64,000 nucleotides of DNA from Flectonema sp. DT1601 (taxonomy: Eukaryota; Euglenozoa; Diplonemea; Diplonemida; Diplonemidae), in assembly GCA_964019425.1 (NCBI GenBank), contig OZ025806.1:739374-803373 (forward strand), written 5' to 3'. A model generated the notes under the pieces. The model did no database searches and was not told the DNA's origin. It saw only the letters and a list, made by a program, of their open reading frames with translations. Shown in pieces: positions 41,240 to 52,100 of this stretch. The stretch's first letter is position 1. Each line of letters opens with the position of its first letter. The position numbers and the translations under genes were made by a program.

Positions 41240-44200
41240 ATGAGCGAAGACGATGATTCTTTATCGGAAAGTCTTAGAAAGCTTCGCGATGATACCATCG
41301 CCGAAGCTATGAGGGAGGTGCAGGAGAAGTTGGCGGAAGTACATGCCACAATGGTTGATAACCCAGCAGTAAGAGAAGCTTTAGAAAAGAGTAAAGATGA
41401 AATGATGCAGTCTATCACACAAGCAACGAAAACAACATCGAAACCAACACATCACAAGCATCCTATCAAAAGTAAACTAAAACCAGAACAGACTACATCT
41501 TCTAGAGGTGGGATTCTTCAAGCAAGTCTCCTGGAATCGAAGACGTACGCGGCTGCAGCCATAGTGCAATGTCAAACTGCACTACAGAACACGGCAACTT
41601 CGTTGGTAGAAGCTGCAAAGGATTCGAATAATGAAGAATACCAGAAAGCAGTATTAAAAACAGTTGCTGCCATGAATGGAGATAACCCTCCAGAGTCTGT
41701 TGGCTCATCGAGTAGGAGTAGCAGTACGAACTCTGAAGTGAGAGAGATGGTACGAACTGAGAAGGAAGCCGCATTGCAATTCGCTAAGAAACAAGTCGAT
41801 AAAGTGATGAAAGAGACCTTCCCATATGCTCCAGATGCTGCCTTTAGTCCGGTAGTGGAAACAAACATACCAATTCAACACGCAGCAACACAGGCTGATG
41901 CAAATCGAAAATCCCTTTTTCCCAAAGCAAACCTAAAGCTAACTGCAAAGCCACCTGTTATTCCTTTACCGATAATAAAAGGGTCAGACTTTACTCCAAC
42001 CGCAGCAATAAGAGACTTTGTCTACGACGTCATAATAAATGTAAACTCAGAGATGATATCATCAGAACAGCAGTTCAATGAGTTCGCAACTCGTCAAGAT
42101 GTTATAAATGAAGTGAGACTCTCACTGCAGCGTTCCAAAATAAACATTCAAACAACAGTGTTACTCCCACTTGGTCCAGATTTAGGTGAATTAATAAAGC
42201 TGAGTGTCTTACCGATTGAGGTAAGTAAGATTCTAACAGGGTTTGGAGTCACATCTCTAAAGTACACCCCAAGTGGTAATAGAGATGCTGTGAAGATACC
42301 ACTGGGAGATCTTGAACAGGAAGTAAAAACTGTTCTTAACACGTTCGGATTACCAGAACACGAAGATGATCACACATCCACCACCAGACTATCTTACACA
42401 TCAACAAACACTTTCATATCCAATGGTACAATGACTCAAACGAATCCTTATAATAAATTAAATAATAACATTACAACATCAACAGACACTACTGACAGTG
42501 ATTACATTTCATCTTATGTGTCCGGAGATGAACCAAATCCCTACAACTCTCTTAATAGAGCTGCTCATAGGAGATCTGATTCGACAAGTCAGGCCACTGA
42601 TGCAGCAGATTCTACATTAATCGATACGATGAGTGATAGTTACACGACTTCTTATGTAAGTAGAAATCAACCTGATCCTTATGAATCGCTTAATGAAGCT
42701 GCCAGGAGACGATGCAAATCATCATCAGATACTATCACTACAACAACTGGTAGTACGACTGTTGATGTGAGTGACACCACAACCAGTAGTTACACAACTT
42801 CTTACGTCAGTAGACCTAATCCTTACGAGTCAATTAATGAAGCTGCTCGAAAGCTGTCGGAGTCAACAGATGCCACGCCAGCTGTGAAATCAACAGGAAG
42901 TGAGACAACCAACACCATAACAACATCCAATTTGAGTAATAAAACTAGTCCTTATGAATCTTTGAATGATGCTGCTCGTAAACTGTTGGAATCATCATCG
43001 AGAGGAGGTATCTCTACGAGTACTGAATGTAGTTTAAATAATCTACGTCAATCAGAAGATAGTAAACACCCTGTGAATACTGCAACTTGTAGCTCAGCAA
43101 CAACAACAACAGGAACTTCAAACTTATTTAACAATGTGAGTAGTGATGCTACTCAATATTCTAGAGTGACAACAACATCAATCAGCTCATCGAAAACCAA
43201 TCCGTACACCGCAATGAATAAAGCTGCGAAAGGGAAAATCTCTAAAAATCACTCAAACATATCATCATCATCGTCATCAATGCCTTCTTGGTGTACAAAT
43301 CCAAACATCAATGAGGCCCTAGCTGAGGTTGGAATTGATTTGTTGGGTAACAAACTGATTAGTGGATCAGAACCACAGGTAATACTATCACATATCAATA
43401 TTGAACAACGTATAATAAAAGGTTTACTTGTTCTGAAACATCCAATCAGGAGAGTTACCGTATTAGAAAATAATAAAACAGATGGAACAGTTAAGGTTGA
43501 AATAGTTGCGAATTCAATAGCACCTGATCAAATAGTTACGTCACTTAGTCGAGTTGGATTAGATTCAAGAGTGACTGATGTGTATCCAACAGCAAACAAA
43601 ATGCTTCTTGAAAATGAAATTGCACGAACTCTTGTCCGAGCTGGGTACTCGGAAGCAATTGACCACACTGTCCCGTTGGGCAACATGTGCACATCCCCAG
43701 CTGTTTGCTTCGAAGCAGTCACACCAGCTACTGTCATGTCTGTAGTATGTTCCCTGTTGGGTAGAGCTCTTCCATTTGATGAACAAAAGATATCAAATAA
43801 TTTAAAGAAAGCAAGACAAGCACCATTATCTGCATTAAATCTACGAAACGAAGTTGAAAAAGTTTTTAAATGTCTCGGAATAGAACTAAATCCACGTAAT
43901 GTATCCACACTTGACTTCTTTAAGTTTACACATCTACCGGGAGCGATGGCAGATGGAGATTTAGAAACAATTAAAAAAATCATACCATCAGAAGTAGATG
44001 CAGATACGGAAATAACAGATGGAATGCCTCTGTTGTCAATAATTATTAGATCATTATCTCAAGCTGAAACTAGAGAAAAGTTTGACAAAATTGAATCTGT
44101 TATCTTATATCTACTGGAGTGTGGTGCGGATGCGAAACATGTAAATCACAACACGAGAATAGGAGTATTTGAGGATACGTGTATGCTGATGGCTAATTCT

Positions 44201-45859
44201 AAGTTAGGAATTATTTCAGAAAGAATACTTGAATGTTTGGTATTAAAAGGAGCCGATCCGAACCAACTAAATCCAAACACTTTTCAAAATCCTATGTACT
44301 GGGTTATATCTGATCCTGTTAACATCGAATTATCTGATTGCCTTCTTCGACTTGGTTGTCTCGTTAGCAGCGAAACAGCCTTCACTGGAATGAACTTAGT
44401 CCATCATTTATTCACTAATATTCATGGAGCTGTAACTAGAGGATGTGATCCTAGTAAATGGTCGAGTAGTAAGCTTTGTTATTTATTAAATACTTGGCTT
44501 TCGAGATGTCCACAACTCATATCATCAACAGACAAAACTGGTGCAACGATTCTTCATACAGCTGCTTTGTTTGGTATTAATTTAAATGTAATAAACTTGT
44601 TGTTAGAAGCGGGATGTGATCCAAACTACAGAAATGACATTGGCGCGACACCTTACGAAGTTGCGCAGTCGTTAGTTGTTGGATGTGATCCGGATTCTAA
44701 GGGAAAAGCTTCAGTCTTTCTTCAACCATATATGAAACCACCAGTCTTACGAGGAACACCACAGATTCCATTATCTGGTCTTATCAAGTGGAAACACATC
44801 CAGCGAGGATTATTCGGAAATGTCTTCACAGCGACATTCAAAGCTATCAGAGAAACAGTTACAGTTAAGCAAATTATAAATCAAGATCATCACACGAGGG
44901 AGTTTGTTTTTAACTATGCGGAACTGCTTCGTGAAATCAGTCAACTTCATTCGGTCAGATGCAAGTTTATAACAGGATTCTATGGTTGTGCTGAACAGGA
45001 AGACGGAACAATATTTATGGTCTCAGAACACTTTGATACGACACTCGATATCGTCATCCGAGAGAGTTCTCATCCACCTCTAATTAGATTTTTAGGTATT
45101 GCGTCATCGATTGGAAAGGCATTGTTATTTATTCATGTTAATCAACAAGTACATAATGATGTAGCTTGTCGTAATATTTTCTTAAACCGTTCAGGATCTT
45201 TAGTTAAACTCGGGTCATTTCAACTTGCTTGCAAAATAAATGAAGTCGTACCGAGAATTGCTATATTATGGTCATGTCCGGAATTCTTATCCCAACCACC
45301 ACACAAACGTCGTGCGACAGCGTCGGCGGATATCTGGTCGCTTGGAGTACTGCTGTGGGAGTTATATTCGAACGGATCTTTACCGTATGATCACTTACAA
45401 ATGTCACAGTTGGATGTCCGTTCTTATGTTCTGAATGGAGGAATGTTATTAAGACCGGATGCCTGTCCAGAATTAGTATGGAACGACCTAATAGAACCTT
45501 GTCTTAAAACAGATCCTGAAGAAAGAATAAACCTAACAAGATTCTTAGAAAGGATTGAAGATTTCCTTTGTGACTCAACACCGATTGATAGTAGTGATGA
45601 TCAGCAGGACTTATCAGTTGATGAGCGTCTTAAACGAGCTCTTCTTAGAGAGCAACATAGACAAGATCAGCAATGGCCCAAAGCTTCTAGTAGTGATTCT
45701 TGGGGGAGTTCAATGTCTTCACCTCCACTACCTGATTATCAAAAATACTCATTTTATGATCCAAGTGCTGACCTTTCTGAAATTGATACGATTTCTGTAC
45801 CTGATACGGCCCCTGTTCCAATAAAAGTATACACACATACACCTACAGCTTGGGAATAG
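41240..45859 (+). CDS. Ankyrin-repeat pseudokinase with six NPYxSLNxAAR repeats
   Basis: 1539 residues from the ATG at 41240; the frame is open 10 codons further upstream but only from TTG. A helical N-terminus is followed by a low-complexity part with six copies of NPY-x-S-x-N-x-AAR/K (~405-670). Ankyrin repeats come at ~915-1155 (VILYLLECGADAKHVN, CLVLKGADPNQL, TILHTAALFG, LLLEAGCDPNYRND). A kinase-like domain closes the protein at ~1180-1450: glycine loop GLFGNVF, VTVK with the ATP lysine, HND in place of HRD with the following ACRN, GSF in place of DFG, PEFL for the APE region, and DIWSLGVLLWEL. Loss of the metal-binding DFG aspartate and the HRD arginine predicts a pseudokinase of tyrosine-kinase-like type. 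The acceptor TTCTCTCAG ends at 41208. Confidence 0.85.
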   Translation: MSEDDDSLSESLRKLRDDTIAEAMREVQEKLAEVHATMVDNPAVREALEKSKDEMMQSITQATKTTSKPTHHKHPIKSKLKPEQTTSSRGGILQASLLESKTYAAAAIVQCQTALQNTATSLVEAAKDSNNEEYQKAVLKTVAAMNGDNPPESVGSSSRSSSTNSEVREMVRTEKEAALQFAKKQVDKVMKETFPYAPDAAFSPVVETNIPIQHAATQADANRKSLFPKANLKLTAKPPVIPLPIIKGSDFTPTAAIRDFVYDVIINVNSEMISSEQQFNEFATRQDVINEVRLSLQRSKINIQTTVLLPLGPDLGELIKLSVLPIEVSKILTGFGVTSLKYTPSGNRDAVKIPLGDLEQEVKTVLNTFGLPEHEDDHTSTTRLSYTSTNTFISNGTMTQTNPYNKLNNNITTSTDTTDSDYISSYVSGDEPNPYNSLNRAAHRRSDSTSQATDAADSTLIDTMSDSYTTSYVSRNQPDPYESLNEAARRRCKSSSDTITTTTGSTTVDVSDTTTSSYTTSYVSRPNPYESINEAARKLSESTDATPAVKSTGSETTNTITTSNLSNKTSPYESLNDAARKLLESSSRGGISTSTECSLNNLRQSEDSKHPVNTATCSSATTTTGTSNLFNNVSSDATQYSRVTTTSISSSKTNPYTAMNKAAKGKISKNHSNISSSSSSMPSWCTNPNINEALAEVGIDLLGNKLISGSEPQVILSHINIEQRIIKGLLVLKHPIRRVTVLENNKTDGTVKVEIVANSIAPDQIVTSLSRVGLDSRVTDVYPTANKMLLENEIARTLVRAGYSEAIDHTVPLGNMCTSPAVCFEAVTPATVMSVVCSLLGRALPFDEQKISNNLKKARQAPLSALNLRNEVEKVFKCLGIELNPRNVSTLDFFKFTHLPGAMADGDLETIKKIIPSEVDADTEITDGMPLLSIIIRSLSQAETREKFDKIESVILYLLECGADAKHVNHNTRIGVFEDTCMLMANSKLGIISERILECLVLKGADPNQLNPNTFQNPMYWVISDPVNIELSDCLLRLGCLVSSETAFTGMNLVHHLFTNIHGAVTRGCDPSKWSSSKLCYLLNTWLSRCPQLISSTDKTGATILHTAALFGINLNVINLLLEAGCDPNYRNDIGATPYEVAQSLVVGCDPDSKGKASVFLQPYMKPPVLRGTPQIPLSGLIKWKHIQRGLFGNVFTATFKAIRETVTVKQIINQDHHTREFVFNYAELLREISQLHSVRCKFITGFYGCAEQEDGTIFMVSEHFDTTLDIVIRESSHPPLIRFLGIASSIGKALLFIHVNQQVHNDVACRNIFLNRSGSLVKLGSFQLACKINEVVPRIAILWSCPEFLSQPPHKRRATASADIWSLGVLLWELYSNGSLPYDHLQMSQLDVRSYVLNGGMLLRPDACPELVWNDLIEPCLKTDPEERINLTRFLERIEDFLCDSTPIDSSDDQQDLSVDERLKRALLREQHRQDQQWPKASSSDSWGSSMSSPPLPDYQKYSFYDPSADLSEIDTISVPDTAPVPIKVYTHTPTAWE

Positions 45860-46000
45860 GCAAGAGAGCACCCTAACCTCAGCGAGCTCTTTCATTGTTT
45901 TTATCGCCGATTTTGTAATTTCATTTTACACTTTTATAGACATTTTCTTTTTGAATAACTTTTTTCCTTTTATTCTCAGATACAATAATCAGCGTCACCC

Positions 46001-46906
46001 ATGCAAAATGTAAATTGGAGACTACTATTGCTCGTGTTCGTAGCATGGGCTGTATTGATTGTTGCAACCAGAGGAGCCGGAGGAAGTAGTGAAAAACCAT
46101 ATAAAATAATGCCTAAGTCATACAGCGAAGAGCAAGATGTTGAGGGGCTGTTGCTCGCTTTAAAAGCAAGGTTAGAATATATGCAACCAGAAAATCCCGT
46201 AAATTACTTACAAGATTTATTACAAAATGCGTCATCACCGAAAGTAATTATCATGGGTGCACCTGCATCAGGAAAGGGAACTCAATGCGAAATGCTCGTC
46301 AAGGCACTTGGAATAATTCATATCAGCACAGGTGACCTCCTTCGAGCAGAAGTAAAGATGGGATCCAAGCTTGGAAAGGAAGCCCAAGACTTCATGAATA
46401 GTGGGCAACTAGTACCCGATAAATTAGTTATTAATCTTTTGGAGAAAAGGATAAAAAAAGATGACGTTCAGAAGTCTGGTTGGCTATTAGACGGCTTCCC
46501 TAGAACACCAGAGCAAGCAGAAGTAATGAAAAGTAAAGGACTAGAACCTCACAGTGTTGTTATATTAGACGTTCCTACTGAGGTTGTCATCGATAGAATT
46601 GAGGGACGTCGAATTGATGAAAAAACTGGAAAGTCATATCATCTGAAATACCGTCCTCCACCAAATGATATCCCTTCTGATCGATTAGTTCAAAGGAGTG
46701 ATGACACCAGACCTAAGATTATAGCTCGTCTCGAGTCGTACGAGAATAACCTTTCAGGTCTTCTTGAGGCATTTACAAAAATGTGTCCAATATATCGAGT
46801 TAATGGGGATAAACTGACTCCTTCTCAAGTTTTTTCAATCGTCACAAAATACGTTCAAACCGGTCGCTGGAAATCCCTCGGAGACGTAGGTGAACTTACC
46901 ATTTAA
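46001..46906 (+). CDS. Membrane-anchored adenylate kinase
   Basis: 301 residues, one exon. Adenylate kinase interconverts ATP and AMP with two ADP. The chain begins with one hydrophobic helix (~7-23, LLLLVFVAWAVLIVA), a signal anchor. The kinase spans ~82-295: P-loop GAPASGKGTQ (~86-95), ISTGDLLRAEV (AMP binding), GWLLDGFPRTPEQAE, GRRIDEKTGKSYHLKYRPPP (LID) and RSDDTRPKIIARLESY. The HISTGDLLRAEV and GAPASGKGTQCE wording is closest to plastid-type adenylate kinases of plants and algae. With no plastid evidence here, the anchor may place it at the ER, outer mitochondrial membrane or flagellum. The acceptor TTTTATTCTCAG ends at 45979. Confidence 0.9.
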   Translation: MQNVNWRLLLLVFVAWAVLIVATRGAGGSSEKPYKIMPKSYSEEQDVEGLLLALKARLEYMQPENPVNYLQDLLQNASSPKVIIMGAPASGKGTQCEMLVKALGIIHISTGDLLRAEVKMGSKLGKEAQDFMNSGQLVPDKLVINLLEKRIKKDDVQKSGWLLDGFPRTPEQAEVMKSKGLEPHSVVILDVPTEVVIDRIEGRRIDEKTGKSYHLKYRPPPNDIPSDRLVQRSDDTRPKIIARLESYENNLSGLLEAFTKMCPIYRVNGDKLTPSQVFSIVTKYVQTGRWKSLGDVGELTI

Positions 46907-47571
46907 CTGGTTGGAGCTATTTGAAATTTTCGGACTGCGTTGTTGTGTTAAAGAAAAAGGGCACAGCTATGAGTCCCCTTACTGTTCTTAGGTGAGCAGG
47001 AAAGCCTTTATCACTTTCATACTGTGATGTGTGCGATCGTTATTTGTTGTTTTGATTTTATCTGTTTATATTGAGCAGACCAACTTAAATTCTTCTATAA
47101 CAGAAGTCGGAAAAGGGTTGGTTGAAAAATTTCGTTTTTTTTTCTTTCCCTTTCGAAAATCTGTTATATGATTTAATTTTTTATTTCATGTGTCTCTCTC
47201 ACTAACAGCAGTCATTTGCTGGAAGCAACTCTTAGCTGGCTACCAAGCTGCGTGATTGCTTGCGACGGGTATTTCTTTTTTTCTCCTTCTTTTCTCCTTC
47301 AAACGATCCCTTCAATAATTTGAGAACAATAAGAGAAGGACGCGTAGTACGAATCCTGTCTAACTACATCGAAGTCGTCCTGGAAACCCAACTTTGATAT
47401 ATTGAGGTGTACAGAGATATCCCCTAACTTATTGACGTAGTTCAATGTGAGTGTTTTCCCCTGAAGACGGTTGTTTCTTTAATTTTAATACTTAGTTTAC
47501 TGTGCAGGAATTATTACAAAATATATAATAAATTAAAACTAATGCACGGGATCTGATTGTTGAAATAGCTG
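46907..47571. other. Intergenic, 0.7 kb, no gene seen
   Basis: Mixed sequence with small inverted matches (e.g. CAGCAGTCATTTGCTGG near 47208) but no convincing RNA gene or frame. TACTGTGCAG at 47507 is a possible acceptor, 64 bases before the next ATG. Confidence 0.55.
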
Positions 47572-48867
47572 ATGGCAACGCCAACCATCACATTACTGAG
47601 TGACTTACAACCAGCAGAAGACAGCAGCCCACCATGGATTGAAGATAACATTGGAATCGTGTTGTTGATTGGTGGATTAATATTTTGTGTACTAATCTTA
47701 CTATTGGTGTGCTTAACAAGAATGGGAAAGAAAGAAGAAGAGGAAGAGGAAAACACACTAACCGCTTCTATATTAAAGAATTCCGGTATTTCTGGTGAGG
47801 CTATGACGCCAACAATTAAACAAAAGCCGCGATTTGAGATTCCGCCACCTAATATTCAAAACTCTCCTAATATTCAAAAGTCTCCAAGTATTCAAAAGTC
47901 TCCGAATTTTCAATTTGAAGAAGAAGAGCAATCGCAGAAATCACCATCAGAAGCAACCACCGCACCAATTGATCCTCTCGGTGAGGAAATTGATAACGCT
48001 GTCGACCATTTAATTAAAAGTAGAATAGCGCAGGAGAAAGTGTCTCAACTAACAGGATCACCGTTACTACTTCATGGTAAAACTATTCTTGATGGACATC
48101 GTGATCCTGATGATGAACAAGAACAAGTTATATCACGAGCAATCCTTGACCCTCTCCAACCACACATGGCAGCTGCACTCTCAGGTGAATGGGTAACATC
48201 ACGTGGTCTAAGATTAGAAGTATCAATGCATAGTGTTGTTTCAGCTGGTGATGGTTCACGTGCTCGTCTTATGATGCTCAGAGATGAAACAATTGTTCTT
48301 CGTGATGTTGGTAAACTTCTTCGTATGACTGATGATCGTGTAACTGGCCCAGCTCCTGAATCTTTAAAATGGGAAGATGGAACTTTTTGGATGCGATCCT
48401 CCAAATCAATTGTCAAACAAAAGTCCCCATCAACTCCCCACGGCATCTCCTCCGGACTCCGTGTAGAAACCCTCAAAGGAAGAGGAACAGTACTTCGACT
48501 CTACGCAGAGGGTGATAAGATTCCGTATTGGTATATTAGGTTAGACTCTTCACCTCATAAAGAAACACTTGTGTCTTCATTACAGATGAGGATTCTTCCT
48601 TGGTATGCTCAAGATGCTGTTCTTCAGTTAGAAGCTCATCCTGCTACACAAGACTTCGAAGAATTCTCCGATCACAATGTCAAACGTCTAGTTGAAAAAT
48701 CTGATGAAGAATACAAACAAAGACAAGAAGAAGAAGAGCGTAATGCTGCCCGCCGTACTGAGGTAGAAACCCAACTACAGGAATTTCATAAGAAAAGTTA
48801 TATTCCTGCATTTGTCATACCGCCATCACCGAGATCACGATTAGCCTTCTCTGATTTAGATATCTAA
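47572..48867 (+). CDS. One-pass membrane protein with cytosolic globular domain
   Basis: 431 residues, one exon. A short N-terminus precedes one membrane helix at ~26-47 (IGIVLLIGGLIFCVLILLLVCL), then a Lys/Glu block (KKEEEEEEN) that fixes a cytosolic C-terminus. A tandem NIQ/SIQ-(K/N)SP repeat sits at ~98-120. Residues ~198-350 form a folded module (LSGEWVTSRGLRLEV, DETIVLRDVGKLLRM, PESLKWEDGTFWMRS, KGRGTVLRLYAEG, PYWYIRLD). A coiled-coil region follows (EKSDEEYKQRQEEEERNAARR). The module's G-x-W and W-x-W pattern recalls the W/Y-rich modules elsewhere in this window, but the match is weak. Function unknown. Confidence 0.75.
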   Translation: MATPTITLLSDLQPAEDSSPPWIEDNIGIVLLIGGLIFCVLILLLVCLTRMGKKEEEEEENTLTASILKNSGISGEAMTPTIKQKPRFEIPPPNIQNSPNIQKSPSIQKSPNFQFEEEEQSQKSPSEATTAPIDPLGEEIDNAVDHLIKSRIAQEKVSQLTGSPLLLHGKTILDGHRDPDDEQEQVISRAILDPLQPHMAAALSGEWVTSRGLRLEVSMHSVVSAGDGSRARLMMLRDETIVLRDVGKLLRMTDDRVTGPAPESLKWEDGTFWMRSSKSIVKQKSPSTPHGISSGLRVETLKGRGTVLRLYAEGDKIPYWYIRLDSSPHKETLVSSLQMRILPWYAQDAVLQLEAHPATQDFEEFSDHNVKRLVEKSDEEYKQRQEEEERNAARRTEVETQLQEFHKKSYIPAFVIPPSPRSRLAFSDLDI

Positions 48868-49176
48868 ATTAGTATCTGGTGTCTCCAAGTAGATGAATAT
48901 GAATATATATAATAGATTGCAATGATGAACCTTTATTGTTGTTGCCCTGACTGTTAAATATTTTCGTGTTATGTTTTGTTTTGTTATAGCTCCCGTGGAG
49001 TAGTAGGCACCTCTTCTATAGAGACCAAGTGCTGTTATTGTATTGTAGTTATTGGAAAATAAAATGTTACAATAGTACAGTGGTTACTTCCTACACAGGT
49101 CTCACACACATTGATAAAGTTATTTCTTGTTTGTATATTTTTAGCGTGTGGTAATTCTTTCGTTCACAGACCTCAC
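48868..49176. other. Intergenic with acceptor for the EGF-like gene
   Basis: 3' UTR-like A/T-rich sequence. TTGTATATTTTTAG ends at 49144, 32 bases before the ATG at 49177. The reading frame is open through this acceptor from a TTG at 49111, but the region upstream of the AG is not expected in the mRNA. Confidence 0.6.
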
Positions 49177-52100
49177 ATGTTTCTGAAATGGACTGTGAGC
49201 ACACTAACGCTTCTTAGCTTTGCTGTGGGTCAACCATGTGGTGGTTTGAGTGAAGCTAATTGTAATGGAATAGCGACGTGTCACTGGACTAAACCAAGAA
49301 ATGAAATATACAATGTTTATTATTGTGCTGAAGCAAACATGGTGTTTAATGATGAATGCGAAACAGTGTTTTGTGAAAATGAAAGAGAATGTGTTGACCC
49401 GACACTATCAAAGTCAGCCATTGGTGATTCACAATGTTGGTGGAGAGGAGGATATGGTAATGGAAATACTCGAATTAATCAATGCTCTGTATGTGGATCA
49501 GCAGCACGTGGTATTCATCAAAGCTGTACTGTACAACCAGCATCAGTTGAGTGTAGGTGTGATCTACCCTACACTGGTGTATCTGTTAACACTCCAGCAA
49601 CATGTCTATTAGATGAATGCTCAACCGCAATATGTCAATCATCATCTCAGATATTATTAGCTGATAGAACTTGTTCTGGTATTACTACTACACCATTAGT
49701 GTCTGTTGGTAATTTCCCAACTCCTGACGACTGTCGACAATCATGTACAGCTACTCACACGAAGTGTCTTTATTTTGAATACAATACTGTTTCACTGGAC
49801 TGTTGGTATATCCCTGTTCAACAAACTCTCCCTACTGGAGGTGGTGTTAATATTTATAATGAAAACTGTCCATCAAGAAATCTTCACACAGCAGCAATAA
49901 ACACAAACATCTACATTGTTATTGAGTATGATTGCACAGATTCAAATACAGCAGCTGAGTCTGATTATAATTGTGAATGTGATCTTCCCCTACTGGGAAA
50001 CGGTAAAGGTCTGTCACCAGTATGTGGATATGACGAGTGTGTAATGTTAGACCCATGTAGAACTGTTGGGTTAGGGTATTGTACTGATCCAGTACCTACA
50101 GTTGATTCTCTGAATGATTACACATGTGATTGCCCAACACCTACATCACCCGGTTGCACTTTTGATGAGTGTGCTGCTAATCCTTGTGGACCACTTCAAA
50201 CATGCACTGATCCAAATCAACAATCACTCTTTGACTTTCAATGTCAGTGTGATGGTGTTCCTGATACAGTAGTTTCAATAAATGGACCTGCTAATTGCTA
50301 CTTAAATGAATGTGATACATCACCATGTGGCGTAACTCAGATGTGTTTTGATGAAGTAGCAGAATCTCTAACTAATTCATTAAATGATTATACTTGTAGC
50401 TGCATACCACCATCAACTGGAGTAGCAGTAGTAGGAGGTCCAACAATGTGTGTATACGATGAGTGCGTTGATCAATCAGGGATAGCTTTGTGTGGTCAAA
50501 ATCAAGTCTGCAATGACCCAGTTCAAACAGCTGATAGTTTATATGACTTTACTTGTACTTGTAGAAACAATGGTGGTTCTGCTGTTGGTCGACCAGTTTC
50601 TGTTTGTGATGATTGCAGTCCACTAATCAATCCTCCTCCTTGTGGTCTAAATACTCAACAGATCTGTACTGATCCACAACCTGGAGAAGATTCACAATTT
50701 GATTTCATATGTGAATGTCCTCTTCCATCAACTGGTTATGCGATTGGAAACACAGCAGCCTGTTACTACGATGAGTGTAGAGCTGATCCTTGTTTATTCT
50801 CTCAGAGATGTGAAGATCGAGACTGGAGATATCCACAAGCAATGAACAGTTACACATGTACGTGTATATCACCTGCAACAGGAACAACAACTACAGGAAC
50901 TGCTGCAGTATGTACATTCAATGAATGTCCTGGAACTCCTTGTGGTGCAGGTTCTGGACAAACGTGTAACGACCCGAATCCATCAGCCGAATCTCTACGA
51001 GATTTCATTTGTACCTGTGCAGGTAGTGCTATTTCTCAAGTCGGATTTCCTGCGAGGTGTTCAAACCCGATGGGAATCGATGGACCTTTTGATGAATGCG
51101 CCATCAGTGGATCTAATGGAGCTGGTCCCTGTAACATCGCACAGTTCCAATCCTGTTTTGATACTTTTACAACAGTGGCTTCATTAAATAATTATATCTG
51201 CTTCTGTAATGCCCCGGCTTCAGGAACACCGCAATCAAACGCACAGGCAACTTGCACTCATGACGAGTGTACGTTTACAGCTTGTCTAGGAATAGTTAGT
51301 GGTGTGTGTAATCCTTATCACCATCAAGGTGTTACTCAGTGTGGACGTTGGCAAACTTGTGCTGATCCGAATACGTCACCATTATCTACAAAGGATTATA
51401 GTTGTGGATGTGGTGTGGTACCTTGGGTATTTGGAAATGGTGGACAACAGCAAAGCTATGGCAACACCAATACAGGTAGACCAGCAGAATGTTTTATAAA
51501 CGAGTGCAATCCATGCGGTCACATCTCAACTCAAGCAGCTTGCATCATAGCTGCCACATCTATATGGGAGTGTAGTTGGAATATTGGTAGCCAGACATGT
51601 AATTCACTTATTACTCCATGTGGTAATCAAGCATCTCAACAGTCATGTACAGAAGGCTCTCTATTAGCAACTGACTTATACGACTTTACTTGTAGATGTA
51701 ATGGATTATATCAAGGAATGACTAGAGGAGGTCCTGCAGTATGTTTTATTGATGAGTGTCGAGGTGGTACATCAAGACCAGGACACTTACACTACGATCC
51801 ACACAATGCTGGAACAATAGCACTAGGTCCATGTGGTATTGGTCAAATATGTGACGATCCTGATGTAATGATTAATGATAACTTCATTTGTAGATGTAGA
51901 GCACCTGGTTCTTCAGCAGCAGCTCCCTTCATAGGACAACAACAACCAGCTGTATGTTCTTATAATCTGAATGAATGTTGGGATTTCTTAGGGTGTCTGA
52001 GATCACAATTTCCATTAGACTTGGTAGCAAACCCGAACAACAACATACGATCAAGATGTGAGATAACATTCAATTCACTACTACAACCATGTGGTGTTAG

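Noticed and set aside
49111-49176. Upstream extension of the EGF-like gene
   Set aside because: It begins with TTG and contains the acceptor AG at 49143-49144, so it is probably not in the mRNA. The ATG at 49177 gives a clean signal peptide.
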